From the NCBI RefSeq assembly GCF_001592935.1, contig NZ_LRDB01000050.1, positions 310,001 through 374,000 of the forward strand: DNA of 64,000 nt, given 5' to 3'. The stretch is from Roseivirga echinicomitans (lineage in GTDB: Bacteria > Bacteroidota > Bacteroidia > Cytophagales > Cyclobacteriaceae). The position numbers and the translations under genes are program-made. Below, one piece after another: positions 25,357 to 34,962 of this stretch (position 1 is the stretch's first letter; every line of letters starts with the position of its first letter). The notes beneath the pieces are model-generated. The model saw only the letters and a program-made list of their open reading frames with translations. It searched no databases and was not told where the DNA came from.

Positions 25357-28300
25357 ATGAGTATTCAGCATTTAAAGCTATTTAGACCTTCAAAAATCAG
25401 ATCGATTTTGGGTTTAACATTCATGCTACTCTCTGCTTTGGCCTTTGGTCAAAAAGTAGACATGGATCTTTTCAAAGACATGAAAGCCAGGAGCATCGGA
25501 CCTGCTGCCATGAGTGGTAGAATCACAGCCATTGATGTAGTAGAAAGTAACCCTGAAATTATTTATGCAGGTGCCGCCTCTGGTGGTTTATGGCGTTCAA
25601 CTGGTGGTGGCCTTAATTGGGAGCCTCTTTTTGACGATGAAGCCGTGCTCGGTATTGGCGCTATTTCTATTTATCAGAAAAACCCGGACATCATTTGGGT
25701 AGGTACTGGTGAAGGGAACCCACGTAACTCTGTTAGTGGTGGTTATGGTGTTTACCGTTCCATCGATGGTGGTGAAACTTGGGATTTGATGGGCCTTGAA
25801 AAAACCCGTAACATCCACAGAATCTATATTCACCCAGACAATCCTGATATTGTATATGTTGGTGCAATCGGTTCACCTTGGGGCGAACATGAAGAAAGAG
25901 GTCTTTTCAGAACCAAAGATGGTGGAAAGACTTGGGAGAAAATCCTTTATACAAATAATCTCACTGGAGTAGCCGACATGGTTGCGGACCCTTCTAACCC
26001 GAACAAGATCTTTGTTGCCATGTGGGAACATAAAAGATGGCCTTGGTTCTTCAAATCAGGAGGCCCAGGTTCAGGACTTTATGTAACTAACGATGGTGGT
26101 GACACTTTCAAAAACCTCACTGGAGAAAAAGGATTACCAAAAGGTGATTATGGTAGAATTGGTTTAGCTATTTCAAGAAGCAGACCAGATTACGTTTATG
26201 CCATGATAGAATCTAAGGCCAATGGTCTTTATCGTTCAACAGATGGTGGTATCAACTGGGAGCTAAGAGCAGCTTCTGCAACTACACAAAACATTGGTGA
26301 CCGTCCATTCTATTATGCCGATATTTTTGTAGATTCAAAAAACGAAAACAGAGTATACAGTCTTTTCTCAAGAGTTTCTAGGTCTGAAGATGGTGGAAAG
26401 TCATGGGAAGAAATCATCCCTTACTCAGGCGTTCACCCAGATCACCATGCATGGTGGATTCACCCTGAAGATCCTTCTTACATGATTGATGGTAATGATG
26501 GTGGTTTGAACATTACACGTGATATGGCCAAAACATGGAGGTTTACTGAGAAACTTCCAGTGGGACAGTTCTACCATGTAAACGTGGATAACGAAATGCC
26601 ATACAATGTATATGGTGGAATGCAAGACAACGGTTCTTGGGTTGGACCAGCTTATGTTTTTAACAGAGCAGGAATCAGAAACCACGACTGGCAAGAATTA
26701 AGCTTTGGTGACGGTTTTGACGTTGCTCCTATTCCTGATGATTCCAGATATGGCTACACCATGTCTCAGCAAGGAAGTGTCACTCGCTATGATAAAGAAA
26801 GTGGCTATACCAAAACAATTCAGCCAACAGCACCAGATACTGCAACCAACTTACGATTCAACTGGAACTCGCCAGTAGCAATCGACCCACACAATTCAAA
26901 TGCTGTTTATTTCGGTTCTCAGTTTGTTCATTACAGTACAAACAGAGGAGATGACTGGACAATCATTTCTCCAGATCTATCTACTAACGATCCTGAAAAA
27001 CAAAAGCAAAATGAAAGTGGAGGTTTAACACTAGATGCAACTGGTGCTGAAAACCATACTACGGTAATTGCTATTGCTCCAAGTCCGATCGACAGAAATG
27101 TAATCTGGGCTGGAACTGATGACGGAAACGTTCAGGTAACCAAAGACAAAGGAAAGACTTGGACCAACGTAGCTGCTAAACTTCCGGGTTTACCCGCTGG
27201 TAGCTGGATTCCTCAAATTAAAGCATCTCACCATAATGCTGGTGAAGCCTTCGTAATTGCTAACGATTACAGAAGAAATAACTTCACTGCTTATGCATAC
27301 CATACTGCAGACTACGGCCAAACTTGGACAAGAATTGTAGATGATAACGATGTATTTGGTTACACACTTTCTATTCTTCAGGATGAAAGAGAGCCTAATT
27401 TGATTTTCTTAGGTACTGAAAATGGAATGTATGTGAGTTTTGATAAAGCTCAAAACTGGAACAAGTGGAACCACGGATATCCAAATGCTTCTACCATGGA
27501 TTTGGCTTGGCAAGAAAGAGAAGACGATTTAGTTATCGGTACTTTTGGTAGAGCCTTCTATATTTTAGATGACTTGAGACCTTTAAGAGAAATGGCTACT
27601 AAAGGCATTGAAACTGTCAAAAATACAGATATCGTAATGTTCGATGTAGCTGATGCTTATCAAATGACTTACCGTCAGCCTCCTGGGATGCGTTTTGCAG
27701 CAGATGGAGGTCCATTTGAAGGTGAAAACAAATACTTAAGCACTGCCAATGTGAAGTTCTGGGTAAGAGATGACGCCAAAAAAGAAGAAGTAGCTGACGA
27801 CAGTAAATCATCGCGCAGAAATCGCAACAACAAAGCAGCAGAAACAACAGAAACTCCTGCGAAGAAGCTACCTACTAAAGTGAAAATGATTGTTCTAAAT
27901 GCTAACGGTGACACTGTTCGTACCAGAACAACTAACATAAAGAAGGGTGAAATCAACACTATATCTTGGAATTTGGACAGAAAAAACCCTTACCCAGTTG
28001 AATTCTCCGGTGGAGGAGGTGGCGGTAGGTTTGGCGGATTCGGTGGTGGCGGAGGCCAAGACCGCGAGCAATCTGCTGGATCAGCCTTACCGGGTACTTA
28101 CAAAGTTGTTTTAGAATTTGGCGATCAGCAGGTTTCTAAAATGGTGAAAGTACACCTTGACCCAAGAATGGAAATCAGTATGTCTGAGCTTCAAGCCAAT
28201 AAAGCTTTCGAAGATCAAGTTTTGAAAATGACTCAGTCTTTTGCTGAAGTAACAAGTCGTGTTAGAACTGCAAATGAGATCATTGAGAAAGTAGAAGCGC

Positions 28301-28653
28301 AAATGAAAAACGTGGATGCTGACAAAGTTAAAGACTTGAAAAAAGCTGTTGAAGCAGTAAAAGAGAGTTTCGAGCCTGTTAGAAAATTAACGATCGGTTT
28401 ACCTGGAGAAAGAGGTCAAGCCGTGGTTAGAGAGCGTTTCACAACTGCTAACAACTATATTCAGGAAGCCAGAAGATACAACAACTCTCGTATGGGAGCT
28501 CCTGGTGAAACAGAAAGAAATGCTGTGAAAAAAGCAGAGCAAATGATAAAGCTTACAGAAGAAACAACGAATGCGTTTTTCAATACTGCATGGCCTAAAT
28601 TCAAAGCTGCTTATGACAAGGCTGACTTGAGTTTCTTCAAGGACTTTGAATAA
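25357..28653 (+). CDS. Secreted BNR/VPS10-type beta-propeller protein ('glycosyl hydrolase' family)
   Basis: A large exported protein of 1098 residues with a signal peptide (G-L-T-F-M-L-L-S-A-L-A-F-G-Q). Residues about 35-770 form beta-propellers marked by at least seven Asp-box motifs (S-x-D-G-G-x-T-W), for example S-I-D-G-G-E-T-W, T-K-D-G-G-K-T-W, S-T-D-G-G-I-N-W and S-E-D-G-G-K-S-W, as in sortilin/VPS10 and sialidase folds. A charged linker and a Gly-rich stretch at about residue 888-905 (G-G-G-G-G-G-R-F-G-G-F-G-G-G-G-G) precede a helical C-terminal region. Databases often call such proteins glycosyl hydrolases, but I see no catalytic motif. It is followed by a strong terminator. Confidence 0.88.
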   Translation: MSIQHLKLFRPSKIRSILGLTFMLLSALAFGQKVDMDLFKDMKARSIGPAAMSGRITAIDVVESNPEIIYAGAASGGLWRSTGGGLNWEPLFDDEAVLGIGAISIYQKNPDIIWVGTGEGNPRNSVSGGYGVYRSIDGGETWDLMGLEKTRNIHRIYIHPDNPDIVYVGAIGSPWGEHEERGLFRTKDGGKTWEKILYTNNLTGVADMVADPSNPNKIFVAMWEHKRWPWFFKSGGPGSGLYVTNDGGDTFKNLTGEKGLPKGDYGRIGLAISRSRPDYVYAMIESKANGLYRSTDGGINWELRAASATTQNIGDRPFYYADIFVDSKNENRVYSLFSRVSRSEDGGKSWEEIIPYSGVHPDHHAWWIHPEDPSYMIDGNDGGLNITRDMAKTWRFTEKLPVGQFYHVNVDNEMPYNVYGGMQDNGSWVGPAYVFNRAGIRNHDWQELSFGDGFDVAPIPDDSRYGYTMSQQGSVTRYDKESGYTKTIQPTAPDTATNLRFNWNSPVAIDPHNSNAVYFGSQFVHYSTNRGDDWTIISPDLSTNDPEKQKQNESGGLTLDATGAENHTTVIAIAPSPIDRNVIWAGTDDGNVQVTKDKGKTWTNVAAKLPGLPAGSWIPQIKASHHNAGEAFVIANDYRRNNFTAYAYHTADYGQTWTRIVDDNDVFGYTLSILQDEREPNLIFLGTENGMYVSFDKAQNWNKWNHGYPNASTMDLAWQEREDDLVIGTFGRAFYILDDLRPLREMATKGIETVKNTDIVMFDVADAYQMTYRQPPGMRFAADGGPFEGENKYLSTANVKFWVRDDAKKEEVADDSKSSRRNRNNKAAETTETPAKKLPTKVKMIVLNANGDTVRTRTTNIKKGEINTISWNLDRKNPYPVEFSGGGGGGRFGGFGGGGGQDREQSAGSALPGTYKVVLEFGDQQVSKMVKVHLDPRMEISMSELQANKAFEDQVLKMTQSFAEVTSRVRTANEIIEKVEAQMKNVDADKVKDLKKAVEAVKESFEPVRKLTIGLPGERGQAVVRERFTTANNYIQEARRYNNSRMGAPGETERNAVKKAEQMIKLTEETTNAFFNTAWPKFKAAYDKADLSFFKDFE

Positions 28654-28680
28654 TAGGATAAGTGGAGATTATTAATCACT

Positions 28681-28716
28681 AAAAAAGGGCACTCAGAAAT
28701 TCTGAGTGTCCTTTTT
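28681..28716 (+). terminator. Intrinsic terminator after the BNR-repeat gene
   Basis: A long stem (AAAAAGGGCACTCAGAA pairing with TTCTGAGTGTCCTTTTT, one G-T pair) ends in a T-rich tract 28 bases after the stop codon. The A-rich 5' side would also allow function on the other strand. Confidence 0.85.
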
Positions 28717-28776
28717 ATTTTCCGTGAAATACAGCCCATTCACATTAACTGTATAGTAAAGAATTAACAGTTTTGC

Positions 28777-28784
28777 TAGCTTTG
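28777..28784 (+). promoter_or_regulatory. Bacteroidota -7 promoter element for the AtoE-type transporter
   Basis: TAGCTTTG matches the TAnnTTTG -7 consensus and ends only 4 bases before the ATG at 28789, so the transcript would be leaderless or nearly so. No clear -33 TTG element is seen at ideal spacing. Confidence 0.45.
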
Positions 28785-28788
28785 AGCT

Positions 28789-30138
28789 ATGTCTAAGAAC
28801 AGTTTATACCTCCGTGTAGTCCGTCAAATTCTCCCCTCTCCTTTTTCCATTGCGGTTATTCTAACCTTGCTCACTTTTATACTGGCTTTGGCCTTTACCG
28901 ATAGACCAGAAAACGCTGGTTCGGCTTATAGCTTGGTTATTTTAGGCTACTGGGAAATTGGTTTCTGGGAACTGCTAGAGTTTACCATGCAAATGGCCTT
29001 GATCCTGATTTTAGGACATGCCTTGGCGCTCACCCCTTTTGTCAATTCCATTATTGATAGATTCACCGTTTATTGTAATACATCGGCCAAAGCAGCCTTT
29101 ACCATTAGTTTGCTCACCATTTTAGTAAGTATGATCAACTGGGGATTGTGCTTAGTTTTTGGTGCTATTTTCGCCAGAAAAGTAGCTGAAAGGGCCAAAG
29201 CCAACGGATGGAAAATGAATTACCCATTGCTAGGCGCAGCAGGCTATAGCGGCATGATGTGCTTTCATGGAGGTTTTTCGGGTTCAGCCCCTTTGGCCGT
29301 AGCCAGCAATAATCACTTCCTCATTCAGGAAATTGGGCAAATAGGCATTGGGCAAACGATACTTTCAACGGCTAACATTATCACCTTTGTCCTACTCCTC
29401 ATTATCATTCCTTCGGTATTCTATCTGTTGGGAAAAAGAAGCCACGACTCAGAAATCAATATAGTATTTAGAAAAGAAACACATCACCAAGAAGAGAAAG
29501 GCCATGGAGCAGAAAGAATGGACAATTCTAAAATTGCTGCAATTGCCTTAGGTGGACTGATTTGTTTTATCGCCATCAGAAAAATGTGGGTCAGCCCAGC
29601 CTTGGTCGGCTTGTCCTTTATCGACCTGAACTACATCAACTTCTTCTTTTTCGGTTTAGCCATTTTGCTTCACGGGTCATTTGCCAAGTTTCTTTCCGCT
29701 ATTGAAGAAGCCATTGGGGGTTCCGCTGGAATCATCATCCAATTCCCGCTTTATGCAGGCATCATGGGCATTATGACCTATTCTGGCCTTGGTGCATTAT
29801 TCTCTCAAGGTTTTATGGAAATTTCAAATGCTACCACATTACCGATTTTCACTTTCTTTAGCGCAGCCATTGTGAATATTTTTGTTCCTAGCGGTGGCGG
29901 ACAATGGGTAGTGCAAGGCCCAATTGTCACCGAAGCGGCTCAAAACCTTGGCGCTTCAATACCAAAAACCATCATGGCGCTTTCTTATGGCGACCAACTG
30001 ACAAATATGCTGCAACCTTTTTGGGCGCTCCCCCTATTGGGCATTACCAAGCTTAAGGCGAAAGACATCCTTCCCTACTCCTTTATAATTATGCTCGTAG
30101 GAATGGCTATCTTCCTGCTTTCTCTGTTGGTCTTTTAA
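28789..30138 (+). CDS. Short-chain fatty acid transporter, AtoE family
   Basis: The 449-residue protein has about twelve hydrophobic helices and matches the AtoE short-chain fatty acid transporter family in length and motifs. These include N-W-G-L-C-L-V-F-G-A-I-F-A near residue 116, H-G-G-F-S-G-S-A-P-L-A, and F-V-P-S-G-G-G-Q-W-V-V-Q-G-P near residue 365, which is the most recognisable block. It would import butyrate or related acids at the inner membrane. It stands alone between two terminated units and directly precedes aconitase. Confidence 0.88.
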   Translation: MSKNSLYLRVVRQILPSPFSIAVILTLLTFILALAFTDRPENAGSAYSLVILGYWEIGFWELLEFTMQMALILILGHALALTPFVNSIIDRFTVYCNTSAKAAFTISLLTILVSMINWGLCLVFGAIFARKVAERAKANGWKMNYPLLGAAGYSGMMCFHGGFSGSAPLAVASNNHFLIQEIGQIGIGQTILSTANIITFVLLLIIIPSVFYLLGKRSHDSEINIVFRKETHHQEEKGHGAERMDNSKIAAIALGGLICFIAIRKMWVSPALVGLSFIDLNYINFFFFGLAILLHGSFAKFLSAIEEAIGGSAGIIIQFPLYAGIMGIMTYSGLGALFSQGFMEISNATTLPIFTFFSAAIVNIFVPSGGGQWVVQGPIVTEAAQNLGASIPKTIMALSYGDQLTNMLQPFWALPLLGITKLKAKDILPYSFIIMLVGMAIFLLSLLVF

Positions 30139-30194
30139 TATTTGAGAAAGAAACTCTAATAAGACTGCGTTTTAAGGCTTTTTAGTCTGAACTC

Positions 30195-30228
30195 TTGATT
30201 TTATTATTTGCGAAAAGTGATAACTTTG
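30195..30228 (+). promoter_or_regulatory. Candidate promoter of the aconitase gene
   Basis: TTG at 30195-30197 and TAACTTTG at 30221-30228 match the -33/-7 promoter of Bacteroidota with 23 bases between the elements. This leaves a leader of about 45 bases before the ATG. Confidence 0.5.
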
Positions 30229-30281
30229 TCAACCCTTGACGAGTTATAATTTTATATACCCAAGAACCCAAAAAATCCATT

Positions 30282-32549
30282 ATGGCATTTGACATAGACA
30301 TGATCAAAGCTGTTTACGCGAAGTTCCCTTCACGTATTGCAGCCGCACGAAAAGCAGTTGGGAAACCCCTAACCCTATCAGAAAAAATTCTTTACTCACA
30401 CCTTTGGGACGGAGACGCCACCTCAACATTCGAAAGAGGTAAGTCTTATGTAGACTTTGCTCCAGACCGCGTGGCCATGCAAGATGCCACGGCTCAAATG
30501 GCTCTACTTCAGTTTATGCAAGCTGGAAAGCCTACCGCAGCAGTTCCTTCAACGGTACATTGTGATCACCTTATTTTAGCCAAAGAAGGCGCTAAGGATG
30601 ATTTAAGAAACTCATTAACTGCTTCTGGCGAAGTATTTAACTTCCTAGAGTCGGTTTCTAACAAATACGGTATCGGTTTCTGGAAACCAGGCGCGGGAAT
30701 TATTCACCAAGTGGTATTAGAAAATTATGCATTCCCTGGTGGAATGATGATTGGTACCGATTCGCATACAGTAAACGCTGGCGGATTAGGTATGGTCGCC
30801 ATTGGTGTAGGTGGTGCTGACGCTGTTGACGTAATGGCGGGCATGCCATGGGAGCTTAAATTCCCGAAACTCATTGGTGTAAAACTTACAGGAAAACTAA
30901 GTGGCTGGGTAGCCCCTAAAGATGTAATCTTGAAAGTAGCTGGTATTCTTACCGTAAAAGGTGGAACAGGTGCTATCGTAGAATATTTCGGCCCTGGCGC
31001 AAAATCAATGTCGGCTACGGGTAAAGGAACCATCTGTAATATGGGTGCCGAAATTGGCGCTACAACTTCTACTTTTGGTTATGACGATTCTATGGATCGT
31101 TACCTAAGAGCAACGGATAGAGCTGATGTGGCTGATTTAGCCAACGAAATCAAAGAACACCTTACTGGTGACGATGAGGTTTACGCTAACCCACAACAAT
31201 ATTTCGATCAAGTCATCGAAATTAACTTAGACGAAATGGAGCCGTACATCAACGGACCATTTACGCCAGACAGAGCTACTCCTGTTTCTAAAATGAAAGA
31301 GGAAGCTGAGAAAAACGGCTGGCCAATGGACGTAGAATGGGGATTGATCGGTTCTTGTACCAATTCATCTTACGAAGATTTATCAAGGGCTTCTTCTATC
31401 GCGCAACAAGCCATTGACAAGAATTTAAAAACGAAGTCTGAATTTGGGATTAACCCAGGTTCGGAACAAGTACGCTATACTGCCGAAAGAGATGGCCTTT
31501 TAGGTATTTTCGAAAACTTGAACGCCACCATCTTTACCAACGCTTGTGGGCCATGTATTGGTCAGTGGGAAAGAGCAGGCAATAATACAAGAGTAAACAC
31601 TATTGTTCACTCGTTCAACCGTAACTTCTCTAAAAGAGCGGACGGTAACCCAAACACTCACGCTTTTGTGACTTCTCCAGAAATGGTAGCGGCCATCGCA
31701 ATTTCGGGTAACTTAGGTTTCAACCCATTAACCGACACCCTAACCAACGAAAACGGTGAGCAAGTAAAATTAGATCCACCAGTAGGTTCTGAATTGCCAG
31801 CCAAAGGTTTTGCTGTGGAAGATAACGGTTACCAAGCACCAGCTGCCAATGGCGGAAGTGTAGAAGTAAAAGTGAACCCAGACTCTAAGCGTTTGCAGCT
31901 CCTCACTCCTTTCACTCCTTGGAATGGAAAGAACATTACAGGCGCTAAGCTTTTGATCAAGGCATTTGGTAAGTGTACTACTGACCACATTTCTATGGCG
32001 GGTCCATGGTTGAGGTTCAGAGGTCACTTAGATAATATTTCTGACAACTGTTTGATTGGTGCGGTAAACGCATATACCCAATCGACTAACTCAGTTAAAA
32101 ACCAATTGACAGGCGAGTATGGCCCAGTACCAGCTACAGCCCGTGCATACAAAGCGGCAGGCGTTCCGTCTATCGTGGTAGGTGATCATAACTATGGTGA
32201 AGGATCTTCTCGTGAGCATGCGGCCATGGAGCCAAGGTTCTTGGGCGTGACTACAGTTTTGGTAAAATCATTTGCTAGAATTCACGAAACTAACCTGAAG
32301 AAGCAAGGAATGCTAGGTTTGACATTTGCGAACGAAGCAGATTACGACAAAGTACAAGAAGATGATACCATCAACTTCTTAGACCTTGACCAATTCACTG
32401 AAGGCAAGCCATTGAACATTGAGTTTGTACATGCCTATGGTTCTAAAGATGTAATTGTGGCCAACCATACTTACAACGAAGCCCAAATTGGCTGGTTCAA
32501 AGCGGGTTCTGCCCTTAACTTAATTAAAGAAGAGAATAAGAAAGGTTAA
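30282..32549 (+). CDS. acn: Aconitate hydratase (mitochondrial-type)
   Basis: This TCA-cycle enzyme interconverts citrate and isocitrate through a [4Fe-4S] cluster. The 755-residue length and domain order match the mitochondrial ACO2-like type, not the longer AcnA or AcnB. Cluster cysteines are in G-S-C-T-N-S-S near residue 353 and N-A-C-G-P-C-I-G near residue 420. Active-site segments are G-T-D-S-H-T-V-N near residue 160 and the swivel-domain [13 protein letters not shown] near residue 640. It is monocistronic, with its own promoter and a terminator 42 bases downstream. Confidence 0.96.
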   Translation: MAFDIDMIKAVYAKFPSRIAAARKAVGKPLTLSEKILYSHLWDGDATSTFERGKSYVDFAPDRVAMQDATAQMALLQFMQAGKPTAAVPSTVHCDHLILAKEGAKDDLRNSLTASGEVFNFLESVSNKYGIGFWKPGAGIIHQVVLENYAFPGGMMIGTDSHTVNAGGLGMVAIGVGGADAVDVMAGMPWELKFPKLIGVKLTGKLSGWVAPKDVILKVAGILTVKGGTGAIVEYFGPGAKSMSATGKGTICNMGAEIGATTSTFGYDDSMDRYLRATDRADVADLANEIKEHLTGDDEVYANPQQYFDQVIEINLDEMEPYINGPFTPDRATPVSKMKEEAEKNGWPMDVEWGLIGSCTNSSYEDLSRASSIAQQAIDKNLKTKSEFGINPGSEQVRYTAERDGLLGIFENLNATIFTNACGPCIGQWERAGNNTRVNTIVHSFNRNFSKRADGNPNTHAFVTSPEMVAAIAISGNLGFNPLTDTLTNENGEQVKLDPPVGSELPAKGFAVEDNGYQAPAANGGSVEVKVNPDSKRLQLLTPFTPWNGKNITGAKLLIKAFGKCTTDHISMAGPWLRFRGHLDNISDNCLIGAVNAYTQSTNSVKNQLTGEYGPVPATARAYKAAGVPSIVVGDHNYGEGSSREHAAMEPRFLGVTTVLVKSFARIHETNLKKQGMLGLTFANEADYDKVQEDDTINFLDLDQFTEGKPLNIEFVHAYGSKDVIVANHTYNEAQIGWFKAGSALNLIKEENKKG

Positions 32550-32590
32550 TATAGTATTGAGTAGCTAGTACTTAGTATTTAGAAAAGTTG

Positions 32591-32623
32591 AAAAGCCTGA
32601 TTCGTAAGAGTCAGGCTTTTTTT
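32591..32623 (+). terminator. Intrinsic terminator after aconitase
   Basis: AAAAGCCTGA and TCAGGCTTTT form a 10-bp stem around a 10-base loop, followed by further T residues. Confidence 0.85.
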
Positions 32624-33264
32624 GTGTTGGTTAAATCAGAAATTTTGGGGAACTTTAAACAAGCTCCCTTTAAGCTATCGCTCAGAACCATAGTCCTCCT
32701 TTTCATCCGAGCGTTCCCCCAACTGTCGCAGGTTCTCCGATTTATTTGCCATTAGGCAGGACCTGTGACCAGCTATTCATCAAGGACTCTGTTCGCTTTC
32801 TTAAATCACCAAAAGCAGACATATATTGGAGTTTTAACCTCTAACTATTATAGATTAGCAAACGGATCCTGAGTCAGGCTCAGGATGACGGTCTAAAATG
32901 AGCTCATTCGGAGCGTCATGCCGAGCTTGACTCGGTATCCCTCAAATAACCTTTGCGCTTCTTTGTGCTCTTTGCGGTTAATACATGCCTGTGCTTGACA
33001 CTCCCTCTCCGAACAAACAGACTCTCGCGGTTTCGCTCTTTAAGCTCAACCTCAGAGTGACGGTAAGTTGAAGGACTTTGCGTTTCTGCACTTTCCGCCA
33101 TTGTTGGTGTTCTTCACCAACAAGCCGCATAGGATCTACACTCCCGCTTTGCTTTCAGTAATCGTGTTGTTCAGACCTTTTTTGTTCCCCACTACAAACA
33201 AAAACACCGCGCAGAAGCTCGAAAGCTTATACGCAGTGTCCAAAACAAATAAATACTTTTAGCC
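32624..33264. repeat. Gene-free spacer built of short dispersed palindromic repeats
   Basis: No credible gene lies in these 641 bases. Several hairpin-forming units follow one another: GTCGCAGGTTCT/AGGACCTGTGAC (32725-32769), TCCTGAG-tcagg-CTCAGGA (32867-32885), CCGAG-cttga-CTCGG (32921-32935) and TTGTTGGTG-ttctt-CACCAACAA (33101-33123). Phrases here such as CTCTTTGCGGTTAATAC and GACGGTAAGTTG recur in the spacer at 34850-34960. This mosaic looks like an accumulation of small non-autonomous repeats. Confidence 0.6.
33101..33123. repeat. Palindromic repeat TTGTTGGTG, copy 1
   Basis: A 9-bp perfect stem, TTGTTGGTG / CACCAACAA, surrounds a TTCTT loop. The identical 23-base unit occurs at 34854-34876 and, in inverted orientation, at 48815-48837. 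Confidence 0.8.
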
Positions 33265-33714
33265 TTAGGCTACTTTCTCCATCATTTTCAATTTAACAAT
33301 GGTCTCTTCAATTCTGAATTTGTGATTTTTCAACATATTCGTGACACTTGGCGGAAGCGAAAGATCACTTTCCAAAATGTCTTTGTAATCGTCACTTGCT
33401 GTTTCCTCTCCTCGAATACACTCTTGCAATACTTTTTCAGTATTGTTTGAAGCGATAGAAGATTTTAGATCCATCCAAGCCCTGTGCAGTGAAGCTTTAA
33501 AGCTACTTTGAGTCACTGGATCTCCACCTAATGCTGTTACTTCGGTGGTTAATTCTTGAGCAAATCTCCTTCTTTCCATTACTTGGTTCTTGAAGAAGTT
33601 CTTCAACTGCTCTTCATTCATATCGTCAATGGCGTTTTCGTAACCTTCCATTGCATCGTAAGAACGTCTTAACACATCATTCAACTTGTCGATTAATTTT
33701 TCGGTATAACTCAT
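33265..33714 (-). CDS. PA2169-type four-helix-bundle protein (DUF2383)
   Basis: From the ATG at 33714 (M-S-Y-T-E-K-L-I-D-K-L-N) the product is 149 residues. The upstream in-frame extension to 33786 is rejected because it lacks family similarity. The sequence is helical, with ferritin-like spacing of acidic residues and His/Arg (for example K-N-Q-V-M-E-R-R-R-F-A-Q-E-L and C-I-R-G-E-E-T-A-S-D-D-Y), as in DUF2383 proteins, which are often stress-induced. Metal binding is not established. It faces the repeat-filled spacer and is divergent from the peroxiredoxin gene. Confidence 0.85.
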   Translation of the reverse strand: MSYTEKLIDKLNDVLRRSYDAMEGYENAIDDMNEEQLKNFFKNQVMERRRFAQELTTEVTALGGDPVTQSSFKASLHRAWMDLKSSIASNNTEKVLQECIRGEETASDDYKDILESDLSLPPSVTNMLKNHKFRIEETIVKLKMMEKVA

Positions 33715-34033
33715 TTCTGTGATTTTTAAATTTTCAATTACCAACATATTCGAAAGAACTATGCCAAGACCGAAAACAGTATCCATATGCCCTTAAAAGC
33801 TATTTTAATGATAAACAGACAGGCATAAAGTAGAAGAGATTCCACACTATTGGTAGAAGTAGCCACAGCGGTTTGTTATTATGCGAGTATCAAGACTTTG
33901 TGCTCTTAAACATGTCGTTCTGTAAATCCTCAGACTGTAAAAATCCCTATTGATTAGCGCTATGTGTAACATTAGTCACAAAAAAGCCAAAAGTGGAGAG
34001 TTACCTTTATTCCATAATCATAGACAGAAAATC

Positions 34034-34750
34034 ATGGAACAAATTCAAGAACAAGAAATCATTAGCATGCCAAGAATTGGTGATGCTGCACCAGAGTTTA
34101 AAGCTGTGACCACACAAGGGGACATCAATTTCCCTTCTGATTACGCTGGTGACTGGGTTATTCTATTTAGCCACCCTGCTGACTTTACCCCGGTATGTAC
34201 ATCGGAGTTTATGACTTTTGCCAGCATGGAAAATAAGTTTGCAGAAGCGAATTGCAAATTGGTAGGTCTCTCAATCGATGGTCTTTATAGTCATATTGCA
34301 TGGCTACGTACCATCAAAGAAAAGATCGAATACAAGGGAATGAAGAACGTAGAGGTAAATTTTCCATTGATAGAAGACATCACAATGGATGTTGCCAAAA
34401 AATACGGAATGATTCAGCCCAATGAAGATTCAACAAAAGCGGTCAGAGCTGTGTTCTTTATTGATCCAAAAGGAATAATCAGAGCTATCATTTACTATCC
34501 GCTTAGCCTAGGTAGAAATTTTGATGAATTGTACAGGGTAATCATTGCTTTACAAACTGCAGATGCATTTGAAGTGGCAACTCCCGCTGATTGGTACCCA
34601 GGAGATGATGTAATCATTGGCCCTGCTGGTTCTTGCGGTACAGCAAAAGACAGAATGGAAGACAGTGATATTGATTGTAAAGATTGGTTCTTCTGTACTA
34701 AGAAGCTTGACAAAGACCTTGTACTCAGCAAAGTACTCAAAAAGAAATAA
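34034..34750 (+). CDS. Peroxiredoxin, Prx6-like with C-terminal cysteines
   Basis: The protein reduces hydroperoxides. Counting from the ATG at 34034 it has 238 residues; an upstream in-frame GTG/ATT-type extension is not supported. The peroxidatic Cys 55 is in the canonical P-A-D-F-T-P-V-C-T-S-E-F context. The long C-terminal arm, with R-A-V-F-F-I-D-P-K-G and P-A-D-W-Y-P-G-D-D-V, is characteristic of the Prx6 subfamily. The extreme C-terminus adds three cysteines (G-S-C-G, D-I-D-C-K and F-F-C-T-K-K), so it may use a resolving Cys as in archaeal Prx6-like thioredoxin peroxidases, not a pure 1-Cys cycle. A terminator follows at once. Confidence 0.93.
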   Translation: MEQIQEQEIISMPRIGDAAPEFKAVTTQGDINFPSDYAGDWVILFSHPADFTPVCTSEFMTFASMENKFAEANCKLVGLSIDGLYSHIAWLRTIKEKIEYKGMKNVEVNFPLIEDITMDVAKKYGMIQPNEDSTKAVRAVFFIDPKGIIRAIIYYPLSLGRNFDELYRVIIALQTADAFEVATPADWYPGDDVIIGPAGSCGTAKDRMEDSDIDCKDWFFCTKKLDKDLVLSKVLKKK

Positions 34751-34771
34751 TAAGCTTAAAACCTTTACCCT

Positions 34772-34808
34772 TGTCGCAGGTTCTTTGAGCCTGCGACATT
34801 TTTTTTTA
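34772..34808 (+). terminator. Intrinsic terminator after the peroxiredoxin gene
   Basis: The stem TGTCGCAGG / CCTGCGACA is perfect and is extended by TC/GA near the loop, then followed by about ten T. The stem words resemble the degenerate hairpin at 32725-32769, suggesting a repeat recruited as a terminator. Confidence 0.85.
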
Positions 34809-34853
34809 TAAAGGACGCTGTCCTGAAGTAGTCCCCCTACCACTTTCCCGCCC

Positions 34854-34876
34854 TTGTTGGTGTTCTTCACCAACAA
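34854..34876. repeat. Palindromic repeat TTGTTGGTG, copy 2
   Basis: This is the same 23-base hairpin as at 33101, also preceded by a CACTTTCC-like word and followed by GCCG. It lies in the spacer between the convergent peroxiredoxin and glycosyltransferase genes. Confidence 0.8.
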
Positions 34877-34962
34877 GCCGGGTATTAAGGCCTCGTGCTT
34901 CTTAGCGCTCTTTGCGTTTATTTGACGGTAAGTTGTAGATCCTTGCGGTTAATACGCCCCTT

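Noticed and set aside
32916-33262. Two ORFs of about 60 residues on opposite strands in the repeat-filled spacer
   Set aside because: They consist of repeat DNA read in frame, with no protein-like composition.
33950-34033. Upstream extension of the peroxiredoxin frame
   Set aside because: The 28 added residues do not match the family N-terminus, whereas the ATG at 34034 does.
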